Shown piece after piece: positions 9,201 to 20,679 of a DNA stretch of 50,711 bases. The stretch covers positions 1 through 50,711 of the forward strand of contig CAMHJC010000004.1 in assembly GCA_946185345.1 (NCBI GenBank), given 5' to 3'. The notes beneath the pieces were generated by a model. The model made no database searches. It saw nothing but the letters and a program-made list of their open reading frames with translations, and was not told the DNA's origin. The translations under genes were made by a program, and so were the position numbers. The stretch comes from an uncultured Clostridia bacterium (GTDB taxonomy: Bacteria; Bacillota; Clostridia; Oscillospirales; Acutalibacteraceae). Numbering within the stretch: the first letter of the stretch is position 1; the number at the start of each line of letters is the position of its first letter.

Positions 9201-10111
9201 ACGGTCAGCCGCTGGATATCGTCCTTAATCCTCTGGGCGTTCCGTCCCGAATGAACATCGGCCAGGTGCTTGAAGTTCACCTCGGCAGAGCGGCCAAGGC
9301 GCTTGGCTACAAGGTTATGACGCCTGTATTCGACGGCGCCCACGAAAGCGACATCGTTGAAATGTTTGAAGAAGCCGGTCTGCCTACAGACGGCAAGACC
9401 ATTCTTTACGACGGACGCACAGGTGAACAGTTCGACAACCGCGTTACGGTCGGCTACATGTACTTCCTCAAGCTGCATCACCTGGTCGACGATAAGATTC
9501 ATGCGCGTTCCACAGGTCCTTATTCTCTGGTCACCCAGCAGCCGCTCGGCGGTAAGGCTCAGTTCGGCGGACAGCGTTTCGGTGAAATGGAAGTCTGGGC
9601 GCTCGAAGCATACGGCGCTGCCTACACCCTCCAGGAGATTCTGACCATCAAGTCGGACGATGTTGTGGGCCGTGTCAAAACCTATGAGGCGATTATCAAG
9701 GGTCAGAATATTCCCAAGCCGGGTATTCCTGAGTCTTTCAAGGTTCTGATCAAAGAGCTTCAGTCACTCGGTCTGGACGTCAAGGTTCTGGATGAGAACC
9801 AGAACGAAGTCGATCTCAAGCAGCATTTTGACGATGATGACGACGCTTATCTGCCCAACGACAGCACCGAGCATCTTTCCGACAATATCGTGGATGAAAA
9901 TGAGCTTGAAAGTCTCGGCTACAGTGAAACGGACGAGGACAGCAGCTTTATTTCCGATGATGAAGATGATCTTTCGGATCTTGCCGGCGCTTATATGGAC
10001 GCGGATTCTGAGGACGAAGATGAGGAAGATGATGATTTCAGCATTGACGATATTTTCGATTCAGATGACAGCGACGATTTTGGCGGCGCTGATACAGAGG
10101 AACAGTTTTAA
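6290..10111 (+). CDS. rpoB: DNA-directed RNA polymerase beta subunit
   Basis: 1273 residues. The catalytic-cleft subunit of RNA polymerase, with motifs in order: rifampicin region [19 protein letters not shown] around 500-530, [15 protein letters not shown] near 542-556 and [12 protein letters not shown] near 944-955. The rifampicin-contact positions (E. coli Q513, D516, H526, S531 equivalents) are all wild type. The start is ATG at 6290 (MVNVTKVQ...), matching the family N-terminus, with GGAGTGA upstream; an in-frame ATT/ATG extension from 6194 is rejected. The C-terminus carries a low-complexity tail: the last 95 residues have 43 Asp/Glu and no Lys/Arg. rpoC starts 12 nt after the stop. No ribosomal protein gene precedes it in this window, unlike the usual rplJL-rpoBC order. 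Confidence 0.99.
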   Translation: MVNVTKVQNGRNTRMSFSKITEVLEMPNLIEVQKNSYQWFLDRGLREIFDDSSGIVDHTGNLVLEFIDFRINYEPKYTIEECKLRDSTYSATLYVTARLTNRETGYMSEQEVYMGEFPLMTPSGTFVINGAERVIVSQLVRSPGVYYKMEHDKSGKELFYTTVIPNRGAWLEYENDVNDVFYVRIDKNRKLPITTFIRSLGLSTNDDIYEYFGHDERIEQTLAKEATLTKDGVRNSDDACIEVFKKLRPGEPPTVDTARNYIEDMFFDARKYDISRVGRHKYNQKLCLGYRLIGHRVTQPIVNFFTGEIVADAGEMINKAKAEEINNCGASVAYILLENEKEIKVISNGMVDIREYVDFDVYGECGIDEKVSVVVLKDILDTCETDDEIREAVIERKNDLIPKHITRDDIFATINYFNCVANGVGTLDDIDHLGNRRIRSVGELLQNQFRIGFARLEKGVREKMSINDTEKMTPTTLINSRPVNAAIKEFFGTSPLSQFMDQNNPLAELTHKRRLSALGPGGLSRDRASFEVRDVHYSHYGRMCPIETPEGPNIGLISYLATYARINDYGFIEAPFRKVDKESGRVTDEVRYMTADVEDEFIVAQANEPLDETGHFIKPRATARFRGEFLETEVNRIDYMDVSPKMLVSVATAMIPFLENDDANRALMGSNMQKQAVPLLRCEAPIVGTGMEYKAGVDSGNCVLAERAGTVTYVSADEIRIKADDSDETDTYHVIKFMRSNQGNCFNQTPIVSYGEHVNKGDVIADGPSTQNGEISLGKNVLIGFMTWEGYNYEDAVLLNEKIVRDDVFTSIHIEEFETEARDTKLGPENITADIPNVSDDALKNLGEDGIVHIGAEVHAGDILVGKVTPKGETELTAEERLLRAIFGEKAREVRDTSLKVPHGESGIVVDVQVFTKENFDELAPGVNKVVRVYLAQKRKISVGDKMAGRHGNKGVVSRILPVEDMPFLPNGQPLDIVLNPLGVPSRMNIGQVLEVHLGRAAKALGYKVMTPVFDGAHESDIVEMFEEAGLPTDGKTILYDGRTGEQFDNRVTVGYMYFLKLHHLVDDKIHARSTGPYSLVTQQPLGGKAQFGGQRFGEMEVWALEAYGAAYTLQEILTIKSDDVVGRVKTYEAIIKGQNIPKPGIPESFKVLIKELQSLGLDVKVLDENQNEVDLKQHFDDDDDAYLPNDSTEHLSDNIVDENELESLGYSETDEDSSFISDDEDDLSDLAGAYMDADSEDEDEEDDDFSIDDIFDSDDSDDFGGADTEEQF

Positions 10112-10123
10112 GGGGGACTGCAG

Positions 10124-13672
<3,549 letters not shown>

Positions 13673-13705
13673 TAAGCCGATAGGGTATTCATCCGTGATT
13701 AACAG

Positions 13706-13745
13706 GCAGCCACATACGCATTGGTTCTGTATGTGGCTGCTTTGA
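13706..13745 (+). terminator. Terminator of rpoBC
   Basis: A perfect 12-bp stem GCAGCCACATAC (13706-13717) / GTATGTGGCTGC (13729-13740) followed by a short TTT. The stem is very strong but the U-tract is poor, so some readthrough is possible. Confidence 0.75.
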
Positions 13746-13814
13746 GTCATTCGCTTATGTTACTTATGACAAAATTTAATAAAAAAATCGTATAGTTTAA
13801 CATATTTATTTGTG

Positions 13815-13843
13815 TTGAAATTAATGCCAAATGAATATATAAT
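13815..13843 (+). promoter_or_regulatory. Sigma-A promoter of the small orphan protein gene
   Basis: TTGAAA (13815-13820), 17-bp spacer, perfect TATAAT (13838-13843), in an AT-rich stretch upstream of the gene at 13907. Confidence 0.85.
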
Positions 13844-13906
13844 AATAGTTGAGGTATTTTATCCTTGAACATTTTTTTATTATTTTTTTGAAAGTTGGAG
13901 TAACAA

Positions 13907-14335
13907 ATGAAAGATAACAATCAGACCGTAACGGACACTAATCAAGAGGTTGCTGAGGAAGCAAAAACAGAGGGGCAGGAAGACGTCAGACTGAGCGATA
14001 TTGAAATGCTCCACGGCATATGCAAAAAATACAATCTCAGCGTTCTGGAAAAGAAGGTAATCAATAAAATAGTCTCGCTGCTTGAAACTTCACAGATGCG
14101 CAACGTGCTGCCTACTCAGAATGTCGGCGATTCTGTTTTCAAAATGTATTCTTCTGACGACGCTCCCACAGAATTCCTGGTGGACAGAGTAGAGTTTGAC
14201 GATTTGGGCTGGAATCTGGTCAGCTATGAGAAATTCGGTACCTCTGAAGTGGAGTTTATTTTCTGCGAAAGAGATTACAATAAGTTCTTCTTTGACAGTG
14301 CTGAAGCGGCAAAAGATTATTACAATAAAAAGTAA
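13907..14335 (+). CDS. Small acidic protein of unknown function
   Basis: 142 residues, not recognised. The first 30 residues are acidic and polar and look disordered. A predicted helical segment (DIEMLHGICKKYNLSVLEKKVINKIVSLLE, about 33-62) follows, then an alpha/beta part with many aromatic and acidic residues (about 75-140). No signal peptide, membrane segment, cysteine pair or catalytic motif is evident. GGAG lies 7-8 nt before the ATG and a near-consensus promoter lies upstream, so expression is likely. It sits alone between rpoBC and the metG T-box. Confidence 0.75.
   Translation: MKDNNQTVTDTNQEVAEEAKTEGQEDVRLSDIEMLHGICKKYNLSVLEKKVINKIVSLLETSQMRNVLPTQNVGDSVFKMYSSDDAPTEFLVDRVEFDDLGWNLVSYEKFGTSEVEFIFCERDYNKFFFDSAEAAKDYYNKK
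14292..14320 (+). promoter_or_regulatory. Possible promoter for the T-box/metG transcript
   Basis: TTGACA (14292-14297), 17-bp spacer, GATTAT (14315-14320), lying inside the 3' end of the preceding gene. The -10 box is poor, so readthrough from the upstream promoter is an alternative. Confidence 0.35.
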
Positions 14336-14371
14336 TTCTCTTTTGGCATGACAACTGAATATCCCAACAGA

Positions 14372-14660
14372 CTGTGAAGAGAAGAGTACGCTTCTGTCTG
14401 CATCCAAGAGAGCCCGGTACGGTGTGAACGGGTATGCGGCCGCTGCGGAAGATGGTCCCGGAGTCTCGCTGTCGAGTGCGGCATTACAATTCGCATTAGG
14501 CTGCGGCGTGGGCGCACGTTACAGCGCAGGTGTGCAAGATTTCTATCAGAATTCCGCACCCGATGAGGCTGTTGGCCGTGAGGCGGCAGCAAATCAAAGG
14601 TGGTAACACGAAGCAACGTCCGCTTTCGTCCTTTTTGCAAGGAGAAACGGGCGTTTTTTT
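14372..14660 (+). promoter_or_regulatory. T-box riboswitch, methionine-specific, controlling metG
   Basis: The leader has the T-box order: a stem I start (GAGAAGAGTA), an AGAGAG bulge region with GGTGTGAA, a specifier region GGAAGATGGTCCCGGAG in which the codon AUG sits at 14452-14454, and the T-box antiterminator sequence AAAGGTGGTAACACG at 14596-14610. A terminator stem follows: ACGTCCG (14616-14622) pairing with CGGGCGT (14648-14654), extended by TTTCGTCCTT with AAGGAGAAA, then a T-run to 14660. Uncharged tRNA-Met should bind the specifier and the GGTG bulge and favour readthrough. The AUG specifier agrees with the downstream metG. Confidence 0.93.
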
Positions 14661-14702
14661 ATTTTTCTATTTAAAATTTTTACAAGCAAAGGAAGATTGT
14701 CT

Positions 14703-16685
14703 ATGTGTCAGAATCACAATAAAGAAAAATTCTACATTACAACGCCGATTTATTATCCCTCAGGCAATCCCCATATCGGTCATTGCTACACTACGGTTGC
14801 CTGCGATACTTTGGCCAGATACAAAAGGGCCAAGGGATTTGACGTGATGTTCCTCACCGGAACGGACGAACACGGTCAGAAAATCGAGGACAAGGCCAAG
14901 GAAGCCGGACTCACTCCCAAGGAATACGTCGACGGCATCGTCGCCAACTTTGAAAAGCTCTGGGAATTCATGGGCATTTCTTATGACCGCTTCATCCGCA
15001 CCACCGATGATTATCACGTGGCATCGGTACAAAAAATATTCAGGGAGCTTTACGACAGGGGTTATATTTACAAAGGCGAATACAAGGGTAAGTATTGCAA
15101 ACCCTGCGAGAGCTTCTGGACAGAAACACAGCTGGTCGACGGGAAATGTCCTGACTGCGGCAGAGATGTGACTGACGCTTCGGAAGAGGCATATTTCTTC
15201 AAAATCTCTGAATTCTCCGACCGCCTGGAAAAACTGCTTACCGAGACTGATTTCCTCCAGCCTCAGACACGTGTCAACGAGATGATCAACAACTTCATCA
15301 AGCCCGGTCTGGATGATCTCTGCGTTTCAAGAACCAGCTTCAAATGGGGCGTTCCTGTGGATTTTGATGAAGGCCATGTGGTTTACGTATGGGTGGATGC
15401 GCTTTCCAACTACATCACCGCCCTCGGTTATCTCAATGATAAATACAACGATTTTGACAGATACTGGCCGGCTGACGTTCATGTCATGGCCAAGGAGATT
15501 GTCCGCTTCCATTCCCTGATCTGGCCGGCAATCCTTATGGCGCTCGATCTGCCGCTGCCTAAGAAGGTTTACGGCCACGGCTGGATCAATTTCGGCGGCA
15601 AAAAAATGGGCAAATCCACCGGCAATGTGGTTGATCCGTTCATTCTGGGCCAGAGATACGGCGTAGACGCTGTGAGATATCATATTCTGCGCGAGATGCC
15701 TTTTGGCGGCGACTGCGATTTCAGCAACGAAAACATGATCAAGCGCATCAATTCCGACCTTGCCAATGACCTTGGCAACCTTGTTTCCAGAAGCGTGGCA
15801 ATGGTGCAGAAGTACTTTGGCGACACCATGACCCGTGTCTTTACGCCGAATGCCGAGCAGGACGACGAATTTGTCAATGCAGTCAAGGCTCTTCCGGCAC
15901 TGGTGGAGAAAAATCTCGATGAGCTTCAGTTCTCCGTCGCTCTCACAGAAATTTTCAAGGTAGTGGCGGCCGCCAACAAATATATTGATGTCACCACACC
16001 GTGGATTCTCGCAAAGGATGAAGCCAACAAGCCCAGACTTTCTACCGTCATGTACAATCTGCTCGAATCTATCAGAATCATCAGCATCGTACTCACTCCC
16101 TTTATGCCCACAACCATGCCCAGAGTGCATGCCCAGCTCAATCTCACTGAGGAGCAGACCGCATGGAGCAGCATCTTTGAATTCGGCGTCATTCCTGAAA
16201 CCGTCACCGTTACCAAAGAGGCTCCCCTCTTCCCCAGAATCGACATTGATAAGGAAATCGCCGAGCTGGACGCCATCACCGAGGCAAGCAAAAAGGCCGC
16301 TGAGCAGCCTGCCAAACCGAAATTTGAGGTGGAAGGCATTGCCACACAGATTGCCATTGAGGACTTTGCCAAAGTCGATCTCAGGGTCGCCAAAATAGTG
16401 GAATGTGAGCCGGTCAAGCGCTCCAAAAAGCTGCTCAAGCTCACACTTGACGACGGCACCGGCACTCCCAGAACCGTTGCAAGCGGCATTTCACAGTGGT
16501 ACAAGCCGGATGACCTCAAAGGCAGAAGCGTTCTGGTGGTGGCCAACCTCAAGCCCGCAAAGCTCTGCGGCGTTGAAAGCAACGGCATGATTCTTGCGGC
16601 CGACAACGGATTGGACGCTGATGGCAATGAGGACGTAAAGGTCATTTTTGTGGACGGTATTCATCCCGGCGCCAAGATTCACTGA
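14703..16685 (+). CDS. metG: Methionine--tRNA ligase
   Basis: 660 residues. Charges tRNA-Met. HIGH motif at 24-27, a zinc knuckle with CKPC near 132 and CPDC soon after, and the KMSKS loop present as KMGKS near 301, so the central Ser is Gly. An anticodon-binding helical domain follows, then, after an Ala/Lys linker, a C-terminal EMAP/Trbp-type tRNA-binding domain (about 555-660; DLRVAKIVECEPV, SNGMILAA), as in dimeric class enzymes. The ATG at 14703 has AAAGGA 8 nt upstream; an in-frame TTG two codons earlier lies too close to it. Regulated by the T-box directly upstream. Confidence 0.98.
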   Translation: MCQNHNKEKFYITTPIYYPSGNPHIGHCYTTVACDTLARYKRAKGFDVMFLTGTDEHGQKIEDKAKEAGLTPKEYVDGIVANFEKLWEFMGISYDRFIRTTDDYHVASVQKIFRELYDRGYIYKGEYKGKYCKPCESFWTETQLVDGKCPDCGRDVTDASEEAYFFKISEFSDRLEKLLTETDFLQPQTRVNEMINNFIKPGLDDLCVSRTSFKWGVPVDFDEGHVVYVWVDALSNYITALGYLNDKYNDFDRYWPADVHVMAKEIVRFHSLIWPAILMALDLPLPKKVYGHGWINFGGKKMGKSTGNVVDPFILGQRYGVDAVRYHILREMPFGGDCDFSNENMIKRINSDLANDLGNLVSRSVAMVQKYFGDTMTRVFTPNAEQDDEFVNAVKALPALVEKNLDELQFSVALTEIFKVVAAANKYIDVTTPWILAKDEANKPRLSTVMYNLLESIRIISIVLTPFMPTTMPRVHAQLNLTEEQTAWSSIFEFGVIPETVTVTKEAPLFPRIDIDKEIAELDAITEASKKAAEQPAKPKFEVEGIATQIAIEDFAKVDLRVAKIVECEPVKRSKKLLKLTLDDGTGTPRTVASGISQWYKPDDLKGRSVLVVANLKPAKLCGVESNGMILAADNGLDADGNEDVKVIFVDGIHPGAKIH

Positions 16686-16720
16686 ATTTTAAAACATTAT
16701 TTCCGGATATAAGTATTTCA

Positions 16721-16760
16721 TTGAAACCATGTCTTCCATAACCGTGAGACATGGTTTCAA
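16721..16760. repeat. 14-bp perfect hairpin after metG
   Basis: TTGAAACCATGTCT (16721-16734) and AGACATGGTTTCAA (16747-16760) are perfect reverse complements with a 12-nt loop. No T-run follows, so it is either a weak terminator or an mRNA 3'-end stabiliser between metG and the phosphoesterase gene. Confidence 0.6.
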
Positions 16761-16788
16761 TTGATCATCCCGAAAGGACGGTTGCGAC

Positions 16789-17910
16789 GTGGGAGTATTC
16801 ATTTTTTTGCTTGTATTTTTCGCTGTCATTGGTATTACGGCTTTTATCTATCTCTTCAAAAAAATTCGCTGCGCTGTCAGGTATCTCTGCCCAGACGCAT
16901 CGAAAAAGAAGAACATTCTCATCAGCGCAGCCGTTTATGTGCTTTTGCTGGTGCCTGGGTATTTCATCTTTATCAAATGGTTCATCATTCTGATGCACCT
17001 GACGGCTTTTCTCTTCATTGCGGATATGGCGGCACTGGCTGCCAGGAAGCTGCGCAAGGCCAAAACCTATCCCGGATGGTTCAGATTTACCTATCAAACC
17101 GGCCTGGCGGCAATACTGCTAACTGCCATTGTCACCGGTTACGCAAAATACAATATGTACCGCATTGTCTGCACGGAATACGATGTGACCGTAGACAAAC
17201 AATTATCCGCCGAATACAATATCGCACTGCTAGCCGACATGCATTACGGCATTTCGCTTGACGCTCGGCAGCTTCAGGCTGCGGCGGATTCGATTGAGGA
17301 ACATTCGCCGGATTTCGTGATTCTTTGCGGTGATTTGGTGGACGAAAGCACAAAGTATGAACAAATGCGGGAGGCTTTCGCTATTCTCGGCGGCATAAAG
17401 AGCACTTACGGCGTCTATTATGTCTACGGCAACCACGACAGAAGCTTATACTCACCCTCTCCGAATTTCACGGCTGATCAGCTCAGAGACAGCATTATTC
17501 AATCCGGCATTACGATACTTGAGGATGATGTGACGGAAATCAACGGGGAGATTTTTCTTGTCGGACGTGCCGACAAAAGCATTACCGCTAGTAACCGCAA
17601 GTCAATCCAGGAGCTGTTAAACGGTCTTGACCGGAACAGAACCGTTATCGTGGCAGATCATCAGCCTGCCGAATATGACCTGCTGGAAGAGGCCGGCTGC
17701 CAGCTTGTATTATCCGGACATACACACGCCGGTCAGACCTTCCCTCTTGGATTGCTCAATGACCTTATCGGATTCAGCGATCAGAATTACGGTTACAAAA
17801 AACGGGGGAATCTGAACGCCGTGGTTACTTCCGGCATTGCCGGCTGGGGTTATGATCTTCGCACGGAACAACATTCCGAATATGTCATCATTCACGTAAA
17901 AGGCAAATAA
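16789..17910 (+). CDS. Membrane-anchored metallophosphoesterase (YkuE-like)
   Basis: 373 residues. The first 125 residues contain four hydrophobic segments; a calcineurin-type phosphoesterase domain follows, with the metal ligands D150-x-H152 (LLADMHYG), GDLVDE near 180, GNHD (N215-H216-D217), ADHQP near 285 and GHTH (H311, H313). This is the two-metal active site of PF00149 enzymes that cut phosphoester bonds; the substrate is unknown. The start is GTG with AAAGGA 10 nt upstream. It stands alone between a hairpin and a bidirectional terminator. Confidence 0.93.
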   Translation: MGVFIFLLVFFAVIGITAFIYLFKKIRCAVRYLCPDASKKKNILISAAVYVLLLVPGYFIFIKWFIILMHLTAFLFIADMAALAARKLRKAKTYPGWFRFTYQTGLAAILLTAIVTGYAKYNMYRIVCTEYDVTVDKQLSAEYNIALLADMHYGISLDARQLQAAADSIEEHSPDFVILCGDLVDESTKYEQMREAFAILGGIKSTYGVYYVYGNHDRSLYSPSPNFTADQLRDSIIQSGITILEDDVTEINGEIFLVGRADKSITASNRKSIQELLNGLDRNRTVIVADHQPAEYDLLEEAGCQLVLSGHTHAGQTFPLGLLNDLIGFSDQNYGYKKRGNLNAVVTSGIAGWGYDLRTEQHSEYVIIHVKGK

Positions 17911-17925
17911 ACGCTTTATTGAAAT

Positions 17926-17980
17926 AAAAAAATGTGTGCCGATGACCTATTAGATCACCGACACACATTTTTTTATTTTT
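17926..17980. terminator. Bidirectional terminator between convergent genes
   Basis: A-run, then ATGTGTG...CG / CG...CACACAT (centre about 17948), then a T-run. The A-rich and T-rich flanks let it work for the phosphoesterase gene on the plus strand and for the ECF gene on the minus strand. Confidence 0.85.
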
Positions 17981-17997
17981 TGTGGATTAAAAAGTCA

Positions 17998-18570
17998 TTA
18001 CACAGACCTGATCTTTGCCTTGGTGCCGATCTGAATAAGACGGACGATCACCGGGCTGAGAATCATATTGACCAAAATTTCAAGGAAGAAGTTAACGCCA
18101 ATCATGCCGAAAATAATGTAGTCAAAAGTTAATCCCATTTTATTCATGAAGAATATGACCGTACCGAGCAGGAAAATTCCCGTGTTGACAACCGGACACA
18201 AAACAGCAGCAAAAAAGACGCCTAACGGAACGCTTACTTCCTCAACAGCTTTGTAAATAATTCCGGCAATAAGACCAGCCAATATGCCTTTCAAAAGCAC
18301 TACCAGAATCGTGCCGAAAAAATCAATCGCCATAAACGGTCCCGCATCGCCCGAAATAAGTACTGCCATACCAAACACAAATCCAAGCCATGCACCTGCG
18401 GCTCTGCCGTATAGCGCTGCGCCGATTACGATTGGCACAAGCGCCAAAGTAATCGAAAATGTGCCGAACTTGATATAGCTGCTAAAATACTGAAGCACGA
18501 ACACAATTGCCGTGAACAGTGCGACACCGACAAGCTTGACAGTGTCGACTTTCTTTGAACCTTTGTTCAT
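17998..18570 (-). CDS. ECF transporter S component, possibly pantothenate (PanT-like)
   Basis: 190 residues, about six transmembrane helices, with an N-terminal KKVDTVKLVGVALFTAIVFV segment and IVIGAALYGRAAGAWLGFVFG typical of ECF substrate-binding subunits. The start at 18570 has AGGAGG 7-8 nt upstream; in-frame codons back to 18648 are discarded. It lies downstream of coaX (pantothenate kinase) on the same strand, which suggests pantothenate uptake; this is context, not a residue-level assignment. The 124-nt gap to coaX holds two hairpins (AGGCG-GCAA-CGCCT near 18670 and an imperfect 10-bp stem near 18600-18630) of unknown role. Confidence 0.85.
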   Translation of the reverse strand: MNKGSKKVDTVKLVGVALFTAIVFVLQYFSSYIKFGTFSITLALVPIVIGAALYGRAAGAWLGFVFGMAVLISGDAGPFMAIDFFGTILVVLLKGILAGLIAGIIYKAVEEVSVPLGVFFAAVLCPVVNTGIFLLGTVIFFMNKMGLTFDYIIFGMIGVNFFLEILVNMILSPVIVRLIQIGTKAKIRSV

Positions 18571-18694
18571 AAAAAATACCTCCTGCTGCCGTTCTTTCTC
18601 CCGGAAATCCCGAGCTAACCGGACTTTCCTTGGAATGATACAGCGCAAATTTAATATATATCGAAGGCGTTGCCGCCTGCAATATCACCATGAT

Positions 18695-19480
18695 TCATTT
18701 TTTATGCTTTGTGTTTTTTCTGTTTTTTTCATAGAGAAGACGTAAGCCTTCCAGTACAAGATTTTCGTCAAGAATAAACTCTCTCTTGCAGTTGCGGACG
18801 ATATCCGGCGAAAAACCTCCGGTCGCTATTGCGGTAACGGACATTCCCAGTTCTTCCTCCACCCTTTCGAGCATGCCATCGAGCAGACACGCTGCGCCGA
18901 GAATAATTCCCGACCGCATACTTTCGATGGTATTGCGTCCGACCACCTGCTTCGGCTTTTCGTAGCTGATCTGAGGAAGAAGCGCCGCGTTATTGACCAG
19001 CGCCATCAATGAAGTACGGATACCCGGGTAAATGATGCCGCCGATCATCTTGCCGTCCTTATCCAGCACAAAAATCGTGCTGGCTGTACCCAAATCACAA
19101 ACAGCGTTGGGCAAAGGATATTTATTGAGAGCGGCGACCGACGCACAGAGAAGATCAGCACCCAATTCCGCAGGATCATTGATAGCAATATTGAGTCCGG
19201 TCTTGATGCCAGGCCCCACCAGAATGGGCTCCACATTGACCACCTTGGAAACGGCGCTGACAATAGAATTGGTCACGGCAGGCGCAACAGAAGACACAAT
19301 GGCACCGTCAATCCGGGCCACATCACATTGATACAGCGCAAACAATCCCATAATCTCCACTGCATACTGATCGCCTGTGCGATAGGCATCAGTGGCAATT
19401 CTGGCGGTAAATGTAAGCGATTCCCCGTCATAAACGCCGAAAGTAATATTCGTATTTCCTATATCAACAGCCAACAGCAT
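18695..19480 (-). CDS. coaX: Type III pantothenate kinase
   Basis: 261 residues, the usual family length. Catalyses the first step of coenzyme A synthesis (pantothenate to 4'-phosphopantothenate). N-terminal phosphate-binding DIGNTNITFGVYDG, a pantothenate/phosphate-site motif DLGTASTIFVLDKDG, GGIIYPGI and GRNTIESMRSG are all in the expected order of this ASKHA-fold enzyme. The ATG at 19480 has GGGAG 8 nt upstream; a longer in-frame reading from 19510 is not supported. The promoter is at 19526-19554. A putative vitamin transporter gene follows. Confidence 0.97.
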   Translation of the reverse strand: MLLAVDIGNTNITFGVYDGESLTFTARIATDAYRTGDQYAVEIMGLFALYQCDVARIDGAIVSSVAPAVTNSIVSAVSKVVNVEPILVGPGIKTGLNIAINDPAELGADLLCASVAALNKYPLPNAVCDLGTASTIFVLDKDGKMIGGIIYPGIRTSLMALVNNAALLPQISYEKPKQVVGRNTIESMRSGIILGAACLLDGMLERVEEELGMSVTAIATGGFSPDIVRNCKREFILDENLVLEGLRLLYEKNRKNTKHKK

Positions 19481-19525
19481 AGAATCATCTCCCATGAAGC
19501 CGATTGACAAAATATTAACAATTAT

Positions 19526-19554
19526 ATTTTACACATACGACACGCATATGTCAA
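19526..19554 (-). promoter_or_regulatory. Sigma-A promoter of coaX
   Basis: Minus-strand TTGACA (19549-19554), 17-bp spacer, TAAAAT (19526-19531), 46 bp before the coaX start. Confidence 0.85.
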
Positions 19555-19607
19555 TATCTTTTTCTCAAAAATCTTATGAAAATCACATTTCAAGCAACAA
19601 AAGGATG

Positions 19608-20267
19608 TCAACCGATGAGCAGATTGGCAAAGCAATCCGGAGAGTCGGCAATCAACTCCGCCCCGGCATCCGACAATTCTTCAAAAGAACCGAATCCGTA
19701 TGTGACGCCGATCGACCTCACGCCGGCCTTGGCAGCTCCCACGATATCATAAAACCGGTCGCCCACCATAAACGCCCTTCTTTTATCTGTAAAGTCGGTT
19801 TGCTTTAAGCACTCGTTGATCAATTCAACCTTATCGCTCATACTCCCGTCCAGATTGGCACCACAAATCACGTCAAAATACTTCTTAATGCCCGAAAAGC
19901 CGAGAATTTTATCCGCCATTACAAAAGGCTTGGAAGTGGCTAAGCACAGTGTAAAGCCATACTGCTTTATAGCTTGAAGCATATTTTCAACGCCGTCATA
20001 CATCCGGATCATGTAAATGCCGTCACTGCTGTATAATTCACGGTAAACCCTCACAGCTTCCATCACATCATCGCCTTCAAGGCCGAAAAACCGACTGTAG
20101 CTGTCGTAAAGCGACGGGCCTATTACTTTGTCAAGATCACTGTCGTTCTCTACGGTTATTCCGAATCGTGCCAGTCCCTTGCGGTAGCACATTTTAATTC
20201 CCTCGGAGGAATCAAAAAGAGTACCGTCAAGATCAAACAGAACACATTTTCCGTTCCTCTCACTCAT
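19608..20267 (-). CDS. HAD-superfamily phosphatase (phosphoglycolate phosphatase-like)
   Basis: 219 residues. Motif I is FDLDGTLFDS (D12 nucleophile, D14), motif II ATSKP near 112-116, and motif III/IV ...MVGDRFYDIVGAAKAGV... near 172-188, with a helical cap in between: a C1-cap HAD of the Gph/PpaX type. It probably dephosphorylates a small metabolite; the substrate cannot be read from sequence. The ATG overlaps the stop of the thioesterase gene by 4 nt, so the two are translationally coupled as the last genes of the ribF end of the operon. Confidence 0.9.
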   Translation of the reverse strand: MSERNGKCVLFDLDGTLFDSSEGIKMCYRKGLARFGITVENDSDLDKVIGPSLYDSYSRFFGLEGDDVMEAVRVYRELYSSDGIYMIRMYDGVENMLQAIKQYGFTLCLATSKPFVMADKILGFSGIKKYFDVICGANLDGSMSDKVELINECLKQTDFTDKRRAFMVGDRFYDIVGAAKAGVRSIGVTYGFGSFEELSDAGAELIADSPDCFANLLIG

Positions 20268-20668
20268 TGCACTCCACCTCTCCGCCTGGCCTTTTGATTG
20301 AATTTTTCCAGCGGAACAGCAATTCGCTGATGCGTCGCTTCGCCTATCACACCGCGGTCATCACTCGCAATGATCTCAAAATAGAACTGTCCTTCCGACT
20401 GCTCCAGAAGCGTTGCGGCTGCGGTCACTTCCTTTCCGCAGACAGTCGGCGCAACGTGTGTTGTATTAAGCATAACGCCCACGGTCGTATATCCTTGCGG
20501 AATATGCCTGTCGGCCAGCTCTTTAGAGGCCCGCTCCATAAGTGAAACCATCATCCCGATGGCATATGTCTCTGTATCACCGCAGCCTAGGCTTTTTTCC
20601 AGCATTTCTTCGGAAACGGTACACGAAACCGCATTTGTTTCGAGATTGTTTTCAATATCAAATTCCAA
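20264..20668 (-). CDS. Hotdog-fold thioesterase (FlK-like)
   Basis: 134 residues of hotdog type, similar in layout to fluoroacetyl-CoA thioesterase-like proteins: a Thr before the long helix (GDTETYAIGMM), a Glu in the helix (SLMERAS) and a His in TTHVAPTVCG, matching the Thr/Glu/His triad of that family. It likely hydrolyses a short acyl-CoA; the natural substrate is unknown. I place the start at the TTG at 20668, which has GAGAGGTG 5 nt upstream; a TTG overlapping the ribF stop (20683) would add 5 residues. Confidence 0.75.
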   Translation of the reverse strand: MEFDIENNLETNAVSCTVSEEMLEKSLGCGDTETYAIGMMVSLMERASKELADRHIPQGYTTVGVMLNTTHVAPTVCGKEVTAAATLLEQSEGQFYFEIIASDDRGVIGEATHQRIAVPLEKFNQKARRRGGVQ

Positions 20669-20679
20669 ATCGGCACCTC

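Noticed and set aside
6884-9502. Very long open frame on the minus strand opposite rpoB (872 codons)
   Set aside because: It is the mirror of a strongly biased rpoB codon pattern, has no ribosome site or promoter, and its translation resembles nothing.
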